DNA of 64,000 bases from Paraphoma chrysanthemicola. Its lineage: Eukaryota > Ascomycota > Dothideomycetes > Pleosporales > Phaeosphaeriaceae. The stretch spans positions 682,001 to 746,000 of the forward strand of contig JAGMWG010000002.1 of assembly GCA_020744225.1 (NCBI GenBank). Direction: 5' to 3'. The first letter of the stretch is position 1. The number at the start of each line of letters is the position of its first letter. The notes under the pieces are model-generated. The model saw nothing but the letters and a program-made list of their open reading frames with translations. It ran no database searches and was not told the origin of the DNA. Of the stretch, positions 54,277-64,000 are shown piece after piece. Made by a program: the position numbers and the translations under genes.

Positions 54277-55616
54277 CTACGAGTCAACTGGCGCGGCTGG
54301 CTTGCGCCCATGAACAACCACGAATTTGACGTTCAAATGGTACTTCGGGTTGAAAATCTCTCTGCGGGCGAGGCCGGTAAGAATCTTCAATTCACTTTCA
54401 GATCGCTGCAGTGCTGTTGTGAAGCCGCGTAGTAGGAAGGCGTCTAGGCCCTGATCGATGTTGGCGAGTTCGAATGTCCCGACCTTCTTGAGATCTGGAT
54501 CCTTCGGCCTTTGGAATGAGTGAGCAGTCAAAATAGGAAACGTGCATCAGAACGATGCAGCACAGTCAAGAGCAACTTACCAGCGTCCGATGGGTATCGG
54601 CAGGATAGTCTCGGTAACTTCCTCGAACCCAGCAGTGATGAGCTGCTCTTTCCATTGGAGCGATGCCTTAAGGTAGAGGTACATAGTCAGCGACATGTTC
54701 AAGGTAGGTGCATGTACTTAGCATAACTGAGGCGAAACGCCTCTTAAGTGGTGTTTCGGCTATTCAAGAAAACGCCGTGGAAGGTACGTACTGAATGCAG
54801 TTAGCAACTATTATCTCTAGAGTGTTTAGTACGTGTGTTCTACTCAAAAGTAAAGACACCAAGACTTTTACGCAGTGGTTGCTTAAAGGTCTTAAATGTC
54901 CTTACTCTAACAGCTCAAACACTTTGTACCGAGGAGATATTACCTTCCCATGGCACGTTCATCTGACGCCCGCATTCGAAAAGCAGTCTTGCTGATTCGG
55001 CGTAAGCTGAGGTCTCAAGGTCCAGGCTCCCATCTTCGCAGAAGGTCTTCGGGTAGGTCATCTCCAGTTCCAGATATCCTCCTGGCTTGAGATGCTCATA
55101 AGCTTGCTCAATCACCCGCGGCCAGTCGCGTATGGCCATTAGGAGCTCACGGCCGAATATGAAGTCAAAGTTGTTTTTGCGGAATAACCAGTCCTCCTCA
55201 ATGTCTTCAATCTCGAACTGGATATTGGCGGGCACCCAGGTCGGTTGCGTGGGCGCAAGATCGACACCAGTCACTTGAGCAGACGGGTACTTGTCGGCCA
55301 TATCGATTGCCCATATCCCTGAGCCTGTACCCATGTCCAAAATCCGTTGCGGATCGTCCGGAATAGGAGCAAGATGAAGTTTTCCGCCTAGTAACAGCCC
55401 AAATTTTGCGTGTTGGAGGTCGTTGCGATCTTGCTCTTCCTCATCAATCGGCATTCCCTGCAAGGTCTTTCCATATGACGCGTATTTGCGGCCATTTTCA
55501 TCCACGCCTCGGAGGATGTGAGATGCGATTGATGATGCATACGATGTAGCAGTAGAATCTGCATACCCTTGGTCTGAGAATTCGTCGCTGTCGACTGCAA
55601 TGTGGGTTTCAGCCAT
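54277..55616 (-). CDS. LaeA-like SAM-dependent methyltransferase
   Basis: Three exons (54944-55616, 54581-54716, 54277-54508) give 1041 nt and 346 aa. Start MAETHIAVDS at 55616; the frame extends upstream but without conservation. Residues 92-100, ILDMGTGSG, are the SAM-binding motif I, followed by VTGVDLAP, QFEIEDIEEDW and the FDFIFGRELLMAIRDWP segment typical of the LaeA/TAM group. PGGYLELEM and IPIGRWP follow at the end. Choosing the acceptor TTATGCTAAG for intron 1 (227 nt) keeps the frame and adds HAPTLNMSLTMYLYLK. LaeA itself is a nuclear regulator of secondary metabolism, but this broad family includes many metabolite methyltransferases. This one is probably the latter or unassigned. 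Confidence 0.82.
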
Positions 55617-56422
55617 CACTGCTGCGCGTACGTAAGGATTTTGTATCTGATCGGGTATGGGGAGGACGCAGTGATGAGGCGTGAACGCTTGGCATCTTGC
55701 GGGGCGTGCTTTCCGCGTCCCGGACGTGGCTTTAAGGCCCACCACGGACAAAGTCGCTGACACGCGGCAAAGGATTGCGATCTTGCGATTGGTGATAAAG
55801 CTCGACACGCGGACGAACGCCGCATGGCAGGACTTATCCCCACGACATCAGAAAATTTCGGAACAACGCCGAGGCTGTCGAAGTGTGAAGTTCCTTAGAG
55901 TCGGGATGTCAACATTGGAGGGGTGAAGGTTGTCGTCGCAGGCGTCTGGGAACAATATTCGGACCGCGCCAAGACGGCAGTTGTACATGCGGCTGGCACG
56001 TGTTCTGCACGGACGGCGACATTGACCGCTTTCACCACCCACAGTAACTTTCGTCTTTTACCGCGCCAGCTCAACCGGGTTACACAAAACCCAGTCATCA
56101 ACGTACGCCCTGAGAATGGGTTGAGATGTTGGGTCAAGATCTCGAATCGTGCAATAAGTGACACTTTCCATGGATTTGGCGGGGTTGAGGCCTCCAGACT
56201 GCCACACCACTCCCGCTCGACCCGCACGTCTCTGCCGCTTGCGCCACCACACTAGACTAGATCATTCATCTTATTGGCTCCGTACTGCATTTCATCTACA
56301 ACCAACACCCGCATTCCCGTCTTCCCGATGGATGCACCGCTTGGAATAGTATTGAAGAGCCTCTTCCCCCTCACCGTTCGCATTGCAAGCCATGTCGAAA
56401 TGCTGACGATTATCCACCCGCG
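55617..56422. other. Divergent promoter region
   Basis: Separates the LaeA-like gene from the seven-helix membrane protein. Frames of 60-110 codons lie on both strands with no family features. Confidence 0.55.
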
Positions 56423-57988
56423 ATGTACCCCTTCAGCCTCCTGCTCATCGTTCAAGCGGCGAATCGGGGTACTCGACAAGAGTTCTTTGACAGGTTCGAC
56501 CTATCGAACTACCCCGAGTTCTTCTACACCCCAACCGCCCGCGCAGAACAACCGAACTCGGGTCTCTTGAACTACTTCGACACAGCTGAAGGCGTTCGAA
56601 CAGCGAATTGCACCAACTCTGCAGTGGTTCTTGGCCCCACGCCTCCCGATGCAGCTCAATTCAACTTATGGAGCTGCGCACTGTTCCCTAACCTCACACG
56701 TGATTTTCGAGAATCGCGGTTGTTTAATGACTCTCGGGCAACGTTGCTGGTGGACGATGTCGATACCAACATCTCCACATCAAGCCAAGTAACGACTTTC
56801 ATTTCGACTTGTCTTGCAGCCTGGTGCGACAATTCCGAGGGGTGCGGGAAGTCAATCTGTAAACCCGCCCAAACTACGTTGCACAACAGAACCATACTCT
56901 CAGCGGCCGGCATGGACACCTGCCTCGACGATATCTGCGGCGTGTCAAGATTTAGTAGTCCAGATATCGCAGGCGTCGGCGTCGTAACCTCCATTTTCAT
57001 CCAGATGAGCATCGCGTGCGCCACGGCTCTTGCACTACTAGCGTGCCGAGTTGCGTTGGCTCGATTATCTGCCGATCGCAGAGTACTGGGAGAAAAGGAG
57101 CTCAGCGAGCATCGCGAAATACGTCTGAAATCGCATGCTATCCGGACACTGCAAGAATCTCTTCTCATCACGTTGGATGAGTTTCAGCGCGCACAATGCT
57201 GCTTCGCCATTGCAATAGACATCGCATCGCTCATCACACTGTACAATGGGTCAGGAACGGTGACTCGTATCGACAGAACCGCAATCACAATGGCCACCTT
57301 TGCCGGGACACTTCCAACGATTGTTGTTTTCGCTACGCTGCTTCTCCACAAAACCCACGACCTATCGTACACCATTTGCCTCACTTCCTTCACTTGGATA
57401 CTATCACTTATCACGGGCTACCTACCCCTAACGCGGGACCTTCAACAGATGAAATACTCTTACATCGGCGCGCAACCAGCAGCATGCGGATACCAGCCTC
57501 CCGCTTATGTGTGCAAACAGTGGGGCATCGAGAGCACCGTGGAGAAGTTCAGCTGGGTGGCTTCCCTACTCAGCGCATTCACAATGGCACTTATTGCGCT
57601 GAGATACCTTCTACCATTCGTACCAGCCTTGGTTCCGAAACCACTTCGGAAATGGCTGTCCAAGTACTCCCCAAAACCAGTTCATATCAGGTTTGGAACT
57701 CGAGTACCCGCAAAATTGCAGTTATGGGAACTGCGTGAGGCTCTGAGAGCTCTCGTATACCTAGCGCTGTTCATTAGCATAGTCAACTGCTTGGTGTATG
57801 TCGTTATGATCTTGGCGTACATCAAACGAGGCAATATGAATAATGAGTGGTCGTTTGGGCAAGTCGTTGCTGTTTCGGTGTGGCTGCCATCGCTACTGTC
57901 GTTGGTAAATGACTTCATGTATGGCGTGGTACAAGGACGTTCAAATCCTTTACCGAAGACATTGAGAATGATTAGATTAGATGAATGA
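56423..57988 (+). CDS. Orphan membrane protein: Cys-rich ectodomain plus seven helices
   Basis: A single exon of 521 aa. A short hydrophobic start (YPFSLLLIVQA) looks like a signal peptide. A roughly 170-residue ectodomain follows, with several N-glycosylation sequons and a cysteine pattern including STCLAAWCDNSEGCGKSIC and DTCLDDICG. After DIAGVGVV I count seven hydrophobic segments: about 188-215, 258-275, 288-310, 318-338, 375-400, 430-458 and 470-490. This layout recalls fungal seven-helix receptors with Cys-rich heads (Pth11-type with CFEM), but the ectodomain is not CFEM. I believe similar uncharacterised proteins occur in other Pezizomycotina. Function is unknown. Confidence 0.78.
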   Translation: MYPFSLLLIVQAANRGTRQEFFDRFDLSNYPEFFYTPTARAEQPNSGLLNYFDTAEGVRTANCTNSAVVLGPTPPDAAQFNLWSCALFPNLTRDFRESRLFNDSRATLLVDDVDTNISTSSQVTTFISTCLAAWCDNSEGCGKSICKPAQTTLHNRTILSAAGMDTCLDDICGVSRFSSPDIAGVGVVTSIFIQMSIACATALALLACRVALARLSADRRVLGEKELSEHREIRLKSHAIRTLQESLLITLDEFQRAQCCFAIAIDIASLITLYNGSGTVTRIDRTAITMATFAGTLPTIVVFATLLLHKTHDLSYTICLTSFTWILSLITGYLPLTRDLQQMKYSYIGAQPAACGYQPPAYVCKQWGIESTVEKFSWVASLLSAFTMALIALRYLLPFVPALVPKPLRKWLSKYSPKPVHIRFGTRVPAKLQLWELREALRALVYLALFISIVNCLVYVVMILAYIKRGNMNNEWSFGQVVAVSVWLPSLLSLVNDFMYGVVQGRSNPLPKTLRMIRLDE

Positions 57989-58065
57989 ACAACATGATAA
58001 TGTTAGTTCGAAACATATAGCCTGCCCAACACATAGAAATAGACCCAGTTCAGCTTCATCTGATT

Positions 58066-58644
58066 TCACTCAGACGCCCTTAACTCCAAAGCGTGCTTTC
58101 CATGTACGCCTAGCTGGATAGTCCATCTGCGTCGGATCTGACTGCGCTGTAGTTCAGCCGACTCAAGGAAAAGTCGGATCTCTTGCATCCTCCTAAATTG
58201 AGCCGATTTGTGAGGATCCATAGGAAGCGGAATTGTATTGTCTTGATGTAGCCAGATCCATTTCCTCCCATCGATCCACCATACCTCTGGTGCGTTCACA
58301 AACCAAATCGTAATCATCGCTCGGTGATTTCCGGGTTGTGGATGTCCATGGGATCGCACTTCTACAGAGTGGATCTGATATCCGGTTCCGCTTTCGATAT
58401 ACGAGAGCAACGACCGCGTCGTGTCCTCTCTCAGATGGAACAGCACACAGCGCATGAGGTCTCTGTACTTGTACTCGGGTTCAATGGTGTTTCCATTATA
58501 CCTCAGCCTCCTCGCAAGAATTTTCGGAACCCCCATCATTGTCCCTTCAGGGCGAGGATGTCGATGATTTCGCCGGACAAACTCAATCATCGGAAGAAGA
58601 TCCCACGTCCGATATATGAGCCATAGTAGCACTGTATACGGCAT
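58066..58644 (-). CDS. Unidentified protein, related to the relic at 61758-62564
   Basis: The frame is open from 58692 but the first in-frame ATG is at 58644 (MPYTVLLWLIYRTWDLLPMI), giving 192 aa. It may be missing a 5' exon: a pyrimidine-rich stretch ending CACAG lies just upstream of codon 11 of the frame. The segments PYTVLLWLIYRTWDLLPMIE and WTIQLGVHGKHALEL match the relic 3.1 kb to the right. No known domain is seen. Because the conserved N-terminus is absent, this could be a truncated copy rather than an intact gene. Confidence 0.45.
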   Translation of the reverse strand: MPYTVLLWLIYRTWDLLPMIEFVRRNHRHPRPEGTMMGVPKILARRLRYNGNTIEPEYKYRDLMRCVLFHLREDTTRSLLSYIESGTGYQIHSVEVRSHGHPQPGNHRAMITIWFVNAPEVWWIDGRKWIWLHQDNTIPLPMDPHKSAQFRRMQEIRLFLESAELQRSQIRRRWTIQLGVHGKHALELRASE

Positions 58645-58692
58645 GAGTGTGGATCGCTTGGATCTGTGATAGGATAGAATGTTGTCATCCAC

Positions 58693-59178
58693 CCGTCCAG
58701 CTCCTCTATGCGTATATATGGTTACTACGGGTTGCTTGCCAGGTGCGATATTCCTAGCGGAACCGAGTGCTTATTTAGCTCAGGGTTAGCGGAACGCGCT
58801 TCATGGCGGCGCATTTGTTTTCATGGAATGTGAGGAGATCGAAATTATATTGTATAGCGAGTCCCTGCGATGATTTGGGCAAGTTTCAGTCGGGCAGCGA
58901 TACTAGCTCAATTTGTAATTGAAATATTGCTTGCTATACCTCACACAACGTAACAAAGAAGATGGTCTCAATGATGGAGTCAGCGTAGATCATAATATAT
59001 TTGTTCTCTGCTAGAAATTCTAACAGCCTGTGTGGTCCCTCACATGTGCGCAATGTCGTCTTTGTCCTGTTTCGCATGACAATGCGGCCATAACCGACGT
59101 CGAACGTGCAAAACATTTGTCGTTTTGTGACCTTCGTCCCCGGAAGCCGTGCAAAGGTTTGAGCTTTATTTGACTTGA
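58693..59178. other. Intergenic region, nothing recognised
   Basis: AT-rich and without a motif-bearing frame. It contains the 3' flank of the MFS gene and whatever promoter the preceding gene has. Confidence 0.5.
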
Positions 59179-61005
59179 TCAGGCCACCGGCTTCACCGCT
59201 TCGGACGGTAGGGACACAACACCCACACTTACAGCTTTAGAGTCGATCTCATCAACTGGTGTCGTGGCCTCTGTAGAACTGGCTATGGAAGCTGCTTGGT
59301 TATTCCTCTTCTTGGCAAGTTTCTCCCTATGAGCGAGGAGCGCTATGGTAGTGAAAACGATGATGTTGAACCCCGCAACGACAGCGGCGGCTCGATTACC
59401 GGGCGTGACGAATGGCTGATGGATTTGCTGGAACCATACCAACGGGATCCATGCCATGGAAGTATCTTTTTTCACTGTTAGTACAGCCACCAAATAGCAT
59501 CAAAGTGTAGAGTCAACTGACATTGAAGAGTGTTCATGGCAGCTGCGGTAAATGCGCGTTGCTCGGCATTGTCTGAAATGAGTTCGGCCATCCACGCCAT
59601 GGTCAAGGGCACCATACTTCCTCCAATTGTGGACACGATATAGAGTGGCGCTCGATGCGAGAAGGGGCCCATGACCGGTGTCACAGCAAGCAAAGTGAAC
59701 ACGACGATTGCTATCGTGTTGGAGAACAAAATGACCGGCCAACGCCGACCACGGAGTGGACCATCAGAAATCCAGACGCAGGTCAAGGAGTACACGGCGG
59801 TAAAAGCATTACCGAGCGTAGGATATTCGTTCTGTGCAGTAACATTAGGCTCAGTGACCAATGCATGTGTCGACGGATGCGATGAAAAGACCTACAATCT
59901 GCGCAACTGTATACACAAGAGGTTTGCCTTTCTTGTTGTGCGCCTTGAGCCAAAACACGAATGAGGTGGATGGCTGAGAGCAGAACGGCTGCATTGTGAA
60001 GATGAGGGTGAAGAGAAGTGTCTTCCAGCTGGTCAAGAAGCCGGTGAAAGTCTTAATGGTGTACGGTTGTCCCTCTGGCTTGCGGCCAGCTTTTGCCATT
60101 CTATCTCGGGCAATTTCGAGATCCTAGAAATTTGAGTAAGCTTGTGCGCAGCAACTTCATGCGGCGGGCACCATCTTACGCGCTCGGTGAAGATCCAGTT
60201 GGGCTTGGCGGTTCCTGGAGTGTCTGGAAGGAAGAAGTACGCCAGGACAGCGATAGGTAGGGAGATTACTCCATTGATGACTAGACTTCATGATTAGAGA
60301 CAAACTCGACTTCTCAATCAGGATATGCTACTCACTAAACAGCCATCGCCAACCAGCCAGACCTGCAGTGCCGTTCATGCCATTGTAAATGCCAGCTTGC
60401 AAGAAACCACTGAATATGGGTGCAATGGAGACGGCCGACTGTAGTATACCATTTCGTTTCCCAAGCTCGCCTACAGGCTTGTGTCAGTCACCGTACTATT
60501 TGAACGGAGGCCACATCTTACGCTTGTTGTACCAGGATCCGAGCACGTAGTACAGCGCAGGCCAGTAACCAGCCTCAAACAGGCCGACAACGAAGCGAAG
60601 CCCTAGCAGCGCTTCATACGACTTTGCGCCAGCCAGCGCGAAGGTGAAAACGGTCCAGCCGACCTCTTGGAATGGAATCCAGATATGAGCTGGAACCCTC
60701 GTCAAGATTATGTTAGAAGGCCATTGCCCGACAATATAGCCGATGGTCCACGAGACGATGATGTAGTTGTACTGGTTTCCATAGAGGTTGAGATCTTCCT
60801 TCATGCCGGAAACGAAAGCATTCGTGATGTTAGAGGTGTCGATCCATTTGATCAACATGCCGAGTGTACCGAAGGTCAAGAGGGTCGCATCAAGCTTGAA
60901 GAGGAACTTTCTTTCTTCCTTGGATACATCGGCGGAATCCCAGAGCCAGCCTTTCCAGCTGCGCGACAGAGTGGATGAGACGATCGACGGTGCTTTCTCA
61001 GCCAT
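59179..61005 (-). CDS. MFS anion:cation symporter, pantothenate/allantoate-permease type
   Basis: Six exons (60522-61005, 60336-60470, 60180-60280, 59896-60123, 59523-59831, 59179-59475) give 1554 nt and 517 aa with all junctions in phase. Family marks: KFLFKLDATLLTFGTLGMLIKWIDTSNITNAFVSGMKEDL, YNYIIVSWTIGYIVGQWPSN, GLFEAGYWPALYYVLGSWYNKRE, and WRWLFIINGVISLPIAVLAYFFLPDTP. These define the Dal5/Fen2/Liz1-type symporters that import small organic anions such as pantothenate, biotin precursors, allantoate or nicotinate. The C-terminal tail is Ala/Ser/Thr-rich. Similarity looks closest to Fen2/Liz1-like members, but substrate is inferred. A palindromic CCGC-N4-GCGG element lies about 95 bp upstream. 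Confidence 0.88.
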
Positions 61006-61757
61006 TATACAATACTCAAAGATCAATGATAGGAACAAGGCCTGAGTAGAAGTGATCGACAGGATGCGGAATTATGGTCGGAGATATACTTGGCTGCCGC
61101 AAACGCGGATTAAGTTAAGCTGCGGCAGGTATTGCTAAGCAAGCGCTTGGTTGTTCTTATCTCGCCGTGGCACCCTCTAGACACATACGCAAGCGAAGCC
61201 CTGTATTTCGAAAAGCGCACAACTTAGGATTCTGTGGGCTCTAGAAGTTTGGACCCAGCCAATCCTGTGGCTTGGCTATCCAGGAGTGGCTGCGATGGCA
61301 CCATTTCCTGCAGAAATTAGGACAACGAGAGTCGCCTGGCTTGACGAGGTTCACGCCGACACCAAAGATAACAGAGCAAAACATCAGGTCATATGCTCTT
61401 ACACACTGGCTAAATGTTCAGAGGCATGAGATGTGGATTTTGTTGTGGTGATTCACAATTACAGAGGGCAATGACGTGACTGGCTAAAGTCCTCATCTAT
61501 GGTAATTCCTCGGCTGAACCTCGCGTTGACTGTGAACCACCTTGAACAACCGCAGCGACTCCAAGAATGAAGCAATTGCGCATGACGGAGAAAGATAGCA
61601 GCGAGATGATTCTGAATACGAACGGCTATAGTACCAATAATACAAAAGACTGGATCTAACAATAACCACCCCAATGAATCTGTAGAGCTCCGTGCAGTTC
61701 GCACTGATGGCCGTCTATTGAACAGTGCAATGCGTATCTGATCTCGCTCAAGTTTCC
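61006..61757. promoter_or_regulatory. MFS-transporter promoter and relic 3' flank
   Basis: Contains an inverted repeat at 61094-61128 close to the transporter start. The rest shows nothing. Confidence 0.5.
61094..61128. promoter_or_regulatory. Inverted repeat with nested CCGC-N4-GCGG palindrome
   Basis: CTGCCGCA (61094-61101) and its exact reverse complement TGCGGCAG (61121-61128) flank 19 bp. The left arm also begins CCGCAAACGCGG (61097-61108). CCG/CGG triplets in mirror order are typical of Zn2Cys6 factor sites. It lies 89-123 bp upstream of the transporter ATG, a plausible operator position. Confidence 0.4.
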
Positions 61758-62564
61758 CTATCTCGCCGGTCTCATATTCCACCCCAACTCACTATGCACG
61801 CCATGAATACCGAGGCCAATATCCCAGGTTCTCCGCACCTCAGCATCCTGAAGCCCCACCGATTGCAGAAAGTATCCAATCGCCCTTTGCACTTCACGGT
61901 CTGCATTGGATCTGGGCTCCGGGTGCATCCCGAGACGCGGCTGACGAGCGCTATTTCTCGACGGATTCTCTCGCACCGAACCTGCGAGACGTGGCCATGC
62001 CCAATCCTCACCATTAACCCAGTGTGGTGCGTTCTCTCCATCTTGGAACCATATTTCGAGTTAAGGTCGTCCGTGACGCATGACCGATTGCGCTCGAAAT
62101 CGAAGTCGCGCAATTCGAGTGGCATTTGGCGCCGTGGATGACATGTATTCGCGCAGAGACCCTGCCGGCGCGAATAGACAGCTCAAGGTTTGTTGACCTT
62201 GCGTCAGTCCACCCGCCGGGACGAGATTAATGGCCCATACTTGCTCGATTTGCAAGCGTGTAGCTTTAGTGAGTCGTTTTATCAGAGGCATCATGTCCCA
62301 CATTTTGAGAGTATACCAGGGAAATATGACAATGAAAGGACGGCCGGAGTGCCATGGAACTACCACTGGGGGTGGCCCAATTCTCGCATAGAATGTGTCA
62401 AAGAAGTTCTCTTCTTCTACGATATTGACATATATTTTGACTGTGCGAGCTAGGAAATTGCGATACACTTCTCTGTACCTACTACTAATGCGACCGGGCT
62501 CCAGCAGGGCACTATTGTGATGTAAGCAACGTTTCGCATCAAGGAAATGTATTATTGCGCCCAC
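61758..62564 (-). pseudogene. Degenerate paralogue of the 58-kb gene, with an in-frame stop
   Basis: One frame carries recognisable coding sequence over 807 nt, but a TAA at 62061-62063 interrupts it. Before the stop: PFIVIFPWYTLKMWDMMPLI parallels PYTVLLWLIYRTWDLLPMIE of the 58-kb gene. After the stop, LEIWFQDGENAPHWVNGEDW and WDIGLGIHGVHSEL parallel its MITIWFVNAPEVWWIDGRKW and WTIQLGVHGKHALEL. Similarity continues on both sides of the stop in the same frame, so an intron removing the stop is unlikely. The conserved 5' part has no ATG either. RISSRYREVYRNFLARTVKI resembles the second element of the F-box-like genes at 29-35 kb, suggesting a distant link. Confidence 0.6.
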
Positions 62565-62744
62565 TGTAGGTCATGATTATAACACCCGCTTCCTCAAAGT
62601 CAAACAAAGACAGCACTCGATGACAATGCAATTGACTTAAATTGGGTATAGATGTCAGCTTTGCCCAACACAATGTTCCATTGTTCTTGTAGCCACGATG
62701 ACATAGTCGAATGATTTAAAGGAGCGTCCAACATCAGAAACTTG

Positions 62745-64000
62745 TTAGTCCAACCAGATGCTTTCGCCGATCGATATGACATCGTCCAAAATGGTGCGTC
62801 CATAGCTCTTGATTCGGGCAGGAGCTGCAGCATTGCTCGATCCCATTTCGTCTCCAACGTTAAGCTGCTGCAGGTACTCATGACCAGTATTATATTCGAT
62901 GCTTTGAGCAGCCATGACCGACGCTTGCTCGAGTCCAAGAAGTGTGATGTAGCCGAGCGGCGAATTCGTGATGGCTACAATGTCACCTCCCTCGAACGGT
63001 GCGGCTGTCAGCTGGCCCTCGCCAGTGCCTCCCCAGCTTGCTCGCGCCGCTGCATCTACCACGTCTCCAGTTGTCGCATCGAGCGTGAACGCCACAATGA
63101 CAGCTTGACTAGAGGACTGCGAGAGTGTCCACAGCGTTTTGCCAGATGCACTAATGGCGAGTGATGATGTGTGAAATCGGCTCGCATCAAGCGAGGATGG
63201 TAGAATCTTGAATCTCAATGGCGCTGCAGCAAGCTTGATCGAGGTATCGCTCTGTTGAACGATCATTGTGACAAGCTCATTCGTGCCCTTCGTAACGACG
63301 TATATGCGATTGCTGGACGGATGAGCAACAATTTGTGACGAGTCCGAAACGTTCGAAAGAAGATCAGTGCTGATAATGTCCTCGAGATTCGGATCCTCGG
63401 AGATGCGGAAGTTGACAATCGATGTAGTAGTGGATGAAGAAGCCCGAGAGTTCAAGGCGTGAATGTTATGGCCCTTCGGCCCCCATGCGAGCGAATGAAC
63501 ATCGCCATGAATCTCTTTTGAGCGCAGTTGTGTGTAGCCGTCGGTTGTGAGTCCAAACAAAACGCTGCAATCACCTGTACTAGCAGAACCCCAGATCCCA
63601 TAGTTCTGAGATGCTGACGTGAGGTGTAACGAGTTGAACGTAGTCGTATTGCCTTGAGTTGGGTTTAGATCATAAGTTGTTCTGAAGGAGCGAGTTGCGC
63701 ACATGAATGTTCGAGCTCCATTGTTCCCTCATCGACAAGCTCATAATTGCTTTGAATTGCAAATCGAGTGATTGTTCCTTTCGCAGGTCGACTGCTAAAG
63801 ACGTGCTTCTTTGTCCGCTACACGCGCGTTAAAACGGGCCAAGAGCAGACCACCTTGGTGGTTAGACGCACATCGAGGGCTAACGACGGCGAAGTACCAG
63901 CAGCATCCCGGGCCTGAATCCAGTAAACTAATCTGGCTTGGTCGTCTAGTTCTAAAGAGTATAGGGCTTGTCCATCATTCGTCCCAGCAATCAAATGATG
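62745..64000 (-). CDS. Lactonase-fold (seven-bladed propeller) protein, carboxymuconate-cyclase-like; 5' end outside window
   Basis: Exons 63872-64000, 63703-63817 and 62745-63652; the start lies beyond the right edge. The visible N-terminus HHLIAGTNDGQALYSLELDD is the first propeller blade of the 3-carboxymuconate lactonising enzyme/lactonase family (PF10282). IHGDVHSLAWGPKGHNIHALN and VAHPSSNRIYVVTKGTNELV are further blades. The end SIGESIWLD matches the family's terminal xxxAIWYD. Intron 2 is only 50 nt (GTGCGC donor, ACTCAAG acceptor); left unspliced it looks like a frameshift. Family members cyclise carboxymuconate in the beta-ketoadipate pathway of aromatic catabolism, although many fungal paralogues are secreted with unknown roles. 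381 residues are visible. Confidence 0.72.

Overview
This window is nuclear DNA of a filamentous ascomycete (Pezizomycotina; the gene families would fit a Dothideomycete, but I cannot name a species). Genes are split by many 46-150 nt GT-AG introns with fungal-type branch sites, start codons often sit in a CACAATG-like context, and the families are fungal: HET domain, Opy2, an Atf1-type bZIP, an FCY2-like NCS1 permease, LaeA-like and OMT-type methyltransferases, MFS families. I rebuilt multi-exon models by hand. For every spliced complete model the exon lengths sum to a multiple of three and splicing restores recognisable family motifs.

Layout. 1-407: 3' end of a plus-strand gene cut by the window edge. 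2.4-4.0 kb: RING-finger protein. 4.4-12.4 kb: a carbohydrate-use block with an 11-exon sugar porter, a divergent secreted GH79 glycosidase and a GH78 alpha-L-rhamnosidase, with paired CreA-like sites in the shared promoter. 12.4-15.9 kb: gene-poor. 15.9-24.8 kb: metallophosphoesterase, Atf1-type bZIP factor, 5-hydroxyisourate hydrolase with a PTS2-like signal, and the HOG-pathway membrane anchor Opy2. 27.6-35.1 kb: a small membrane protein, then four genes of an F-box/2EXR-like family with an LPxE(L/I/V)R motif, one of them truncated. 35.9-43.6 kb: purine-cytosine permease, delta-12 fatty acid desaturase, DHA2-type multidrug exporter. 43.6-46.7 kb: gene-poor. 46.7-50.6 kb: small secreted protein, coiled-coil protein, small cupin. 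51.3-58.0 kb: HET-domain gene, O-methyltransferase, LaeA-like methyltransferase, and a seven-helix membrane protein with a Cys-rich ectodomain. 58.1-64 kb: two degenerate paralogues flanking a pantothenate/allantoate-type transporter, and a lactonase-fold protein (carboxymuconate-cyclase-like) running off the right edge.

Functional links (inference): the 4.4-12.4 kb triad looks like a unit for releasing and importing sugars from rhamnose- and glucuronic-acid-containing glycans or plant glycosides. Opy2 (top of the HOG MAPK route) and the Atf1-type factor (bottom of it) lie within 7 kb, and a perfect CRE lies 416 bp upstream of the bZIP start codon. 5-hydroxyisourate hydrolase and the purine-cytosine permease are both purine-related but about 14 kb apart. 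No tRNA, rRNA, CRISPR or intact transposon was seen.
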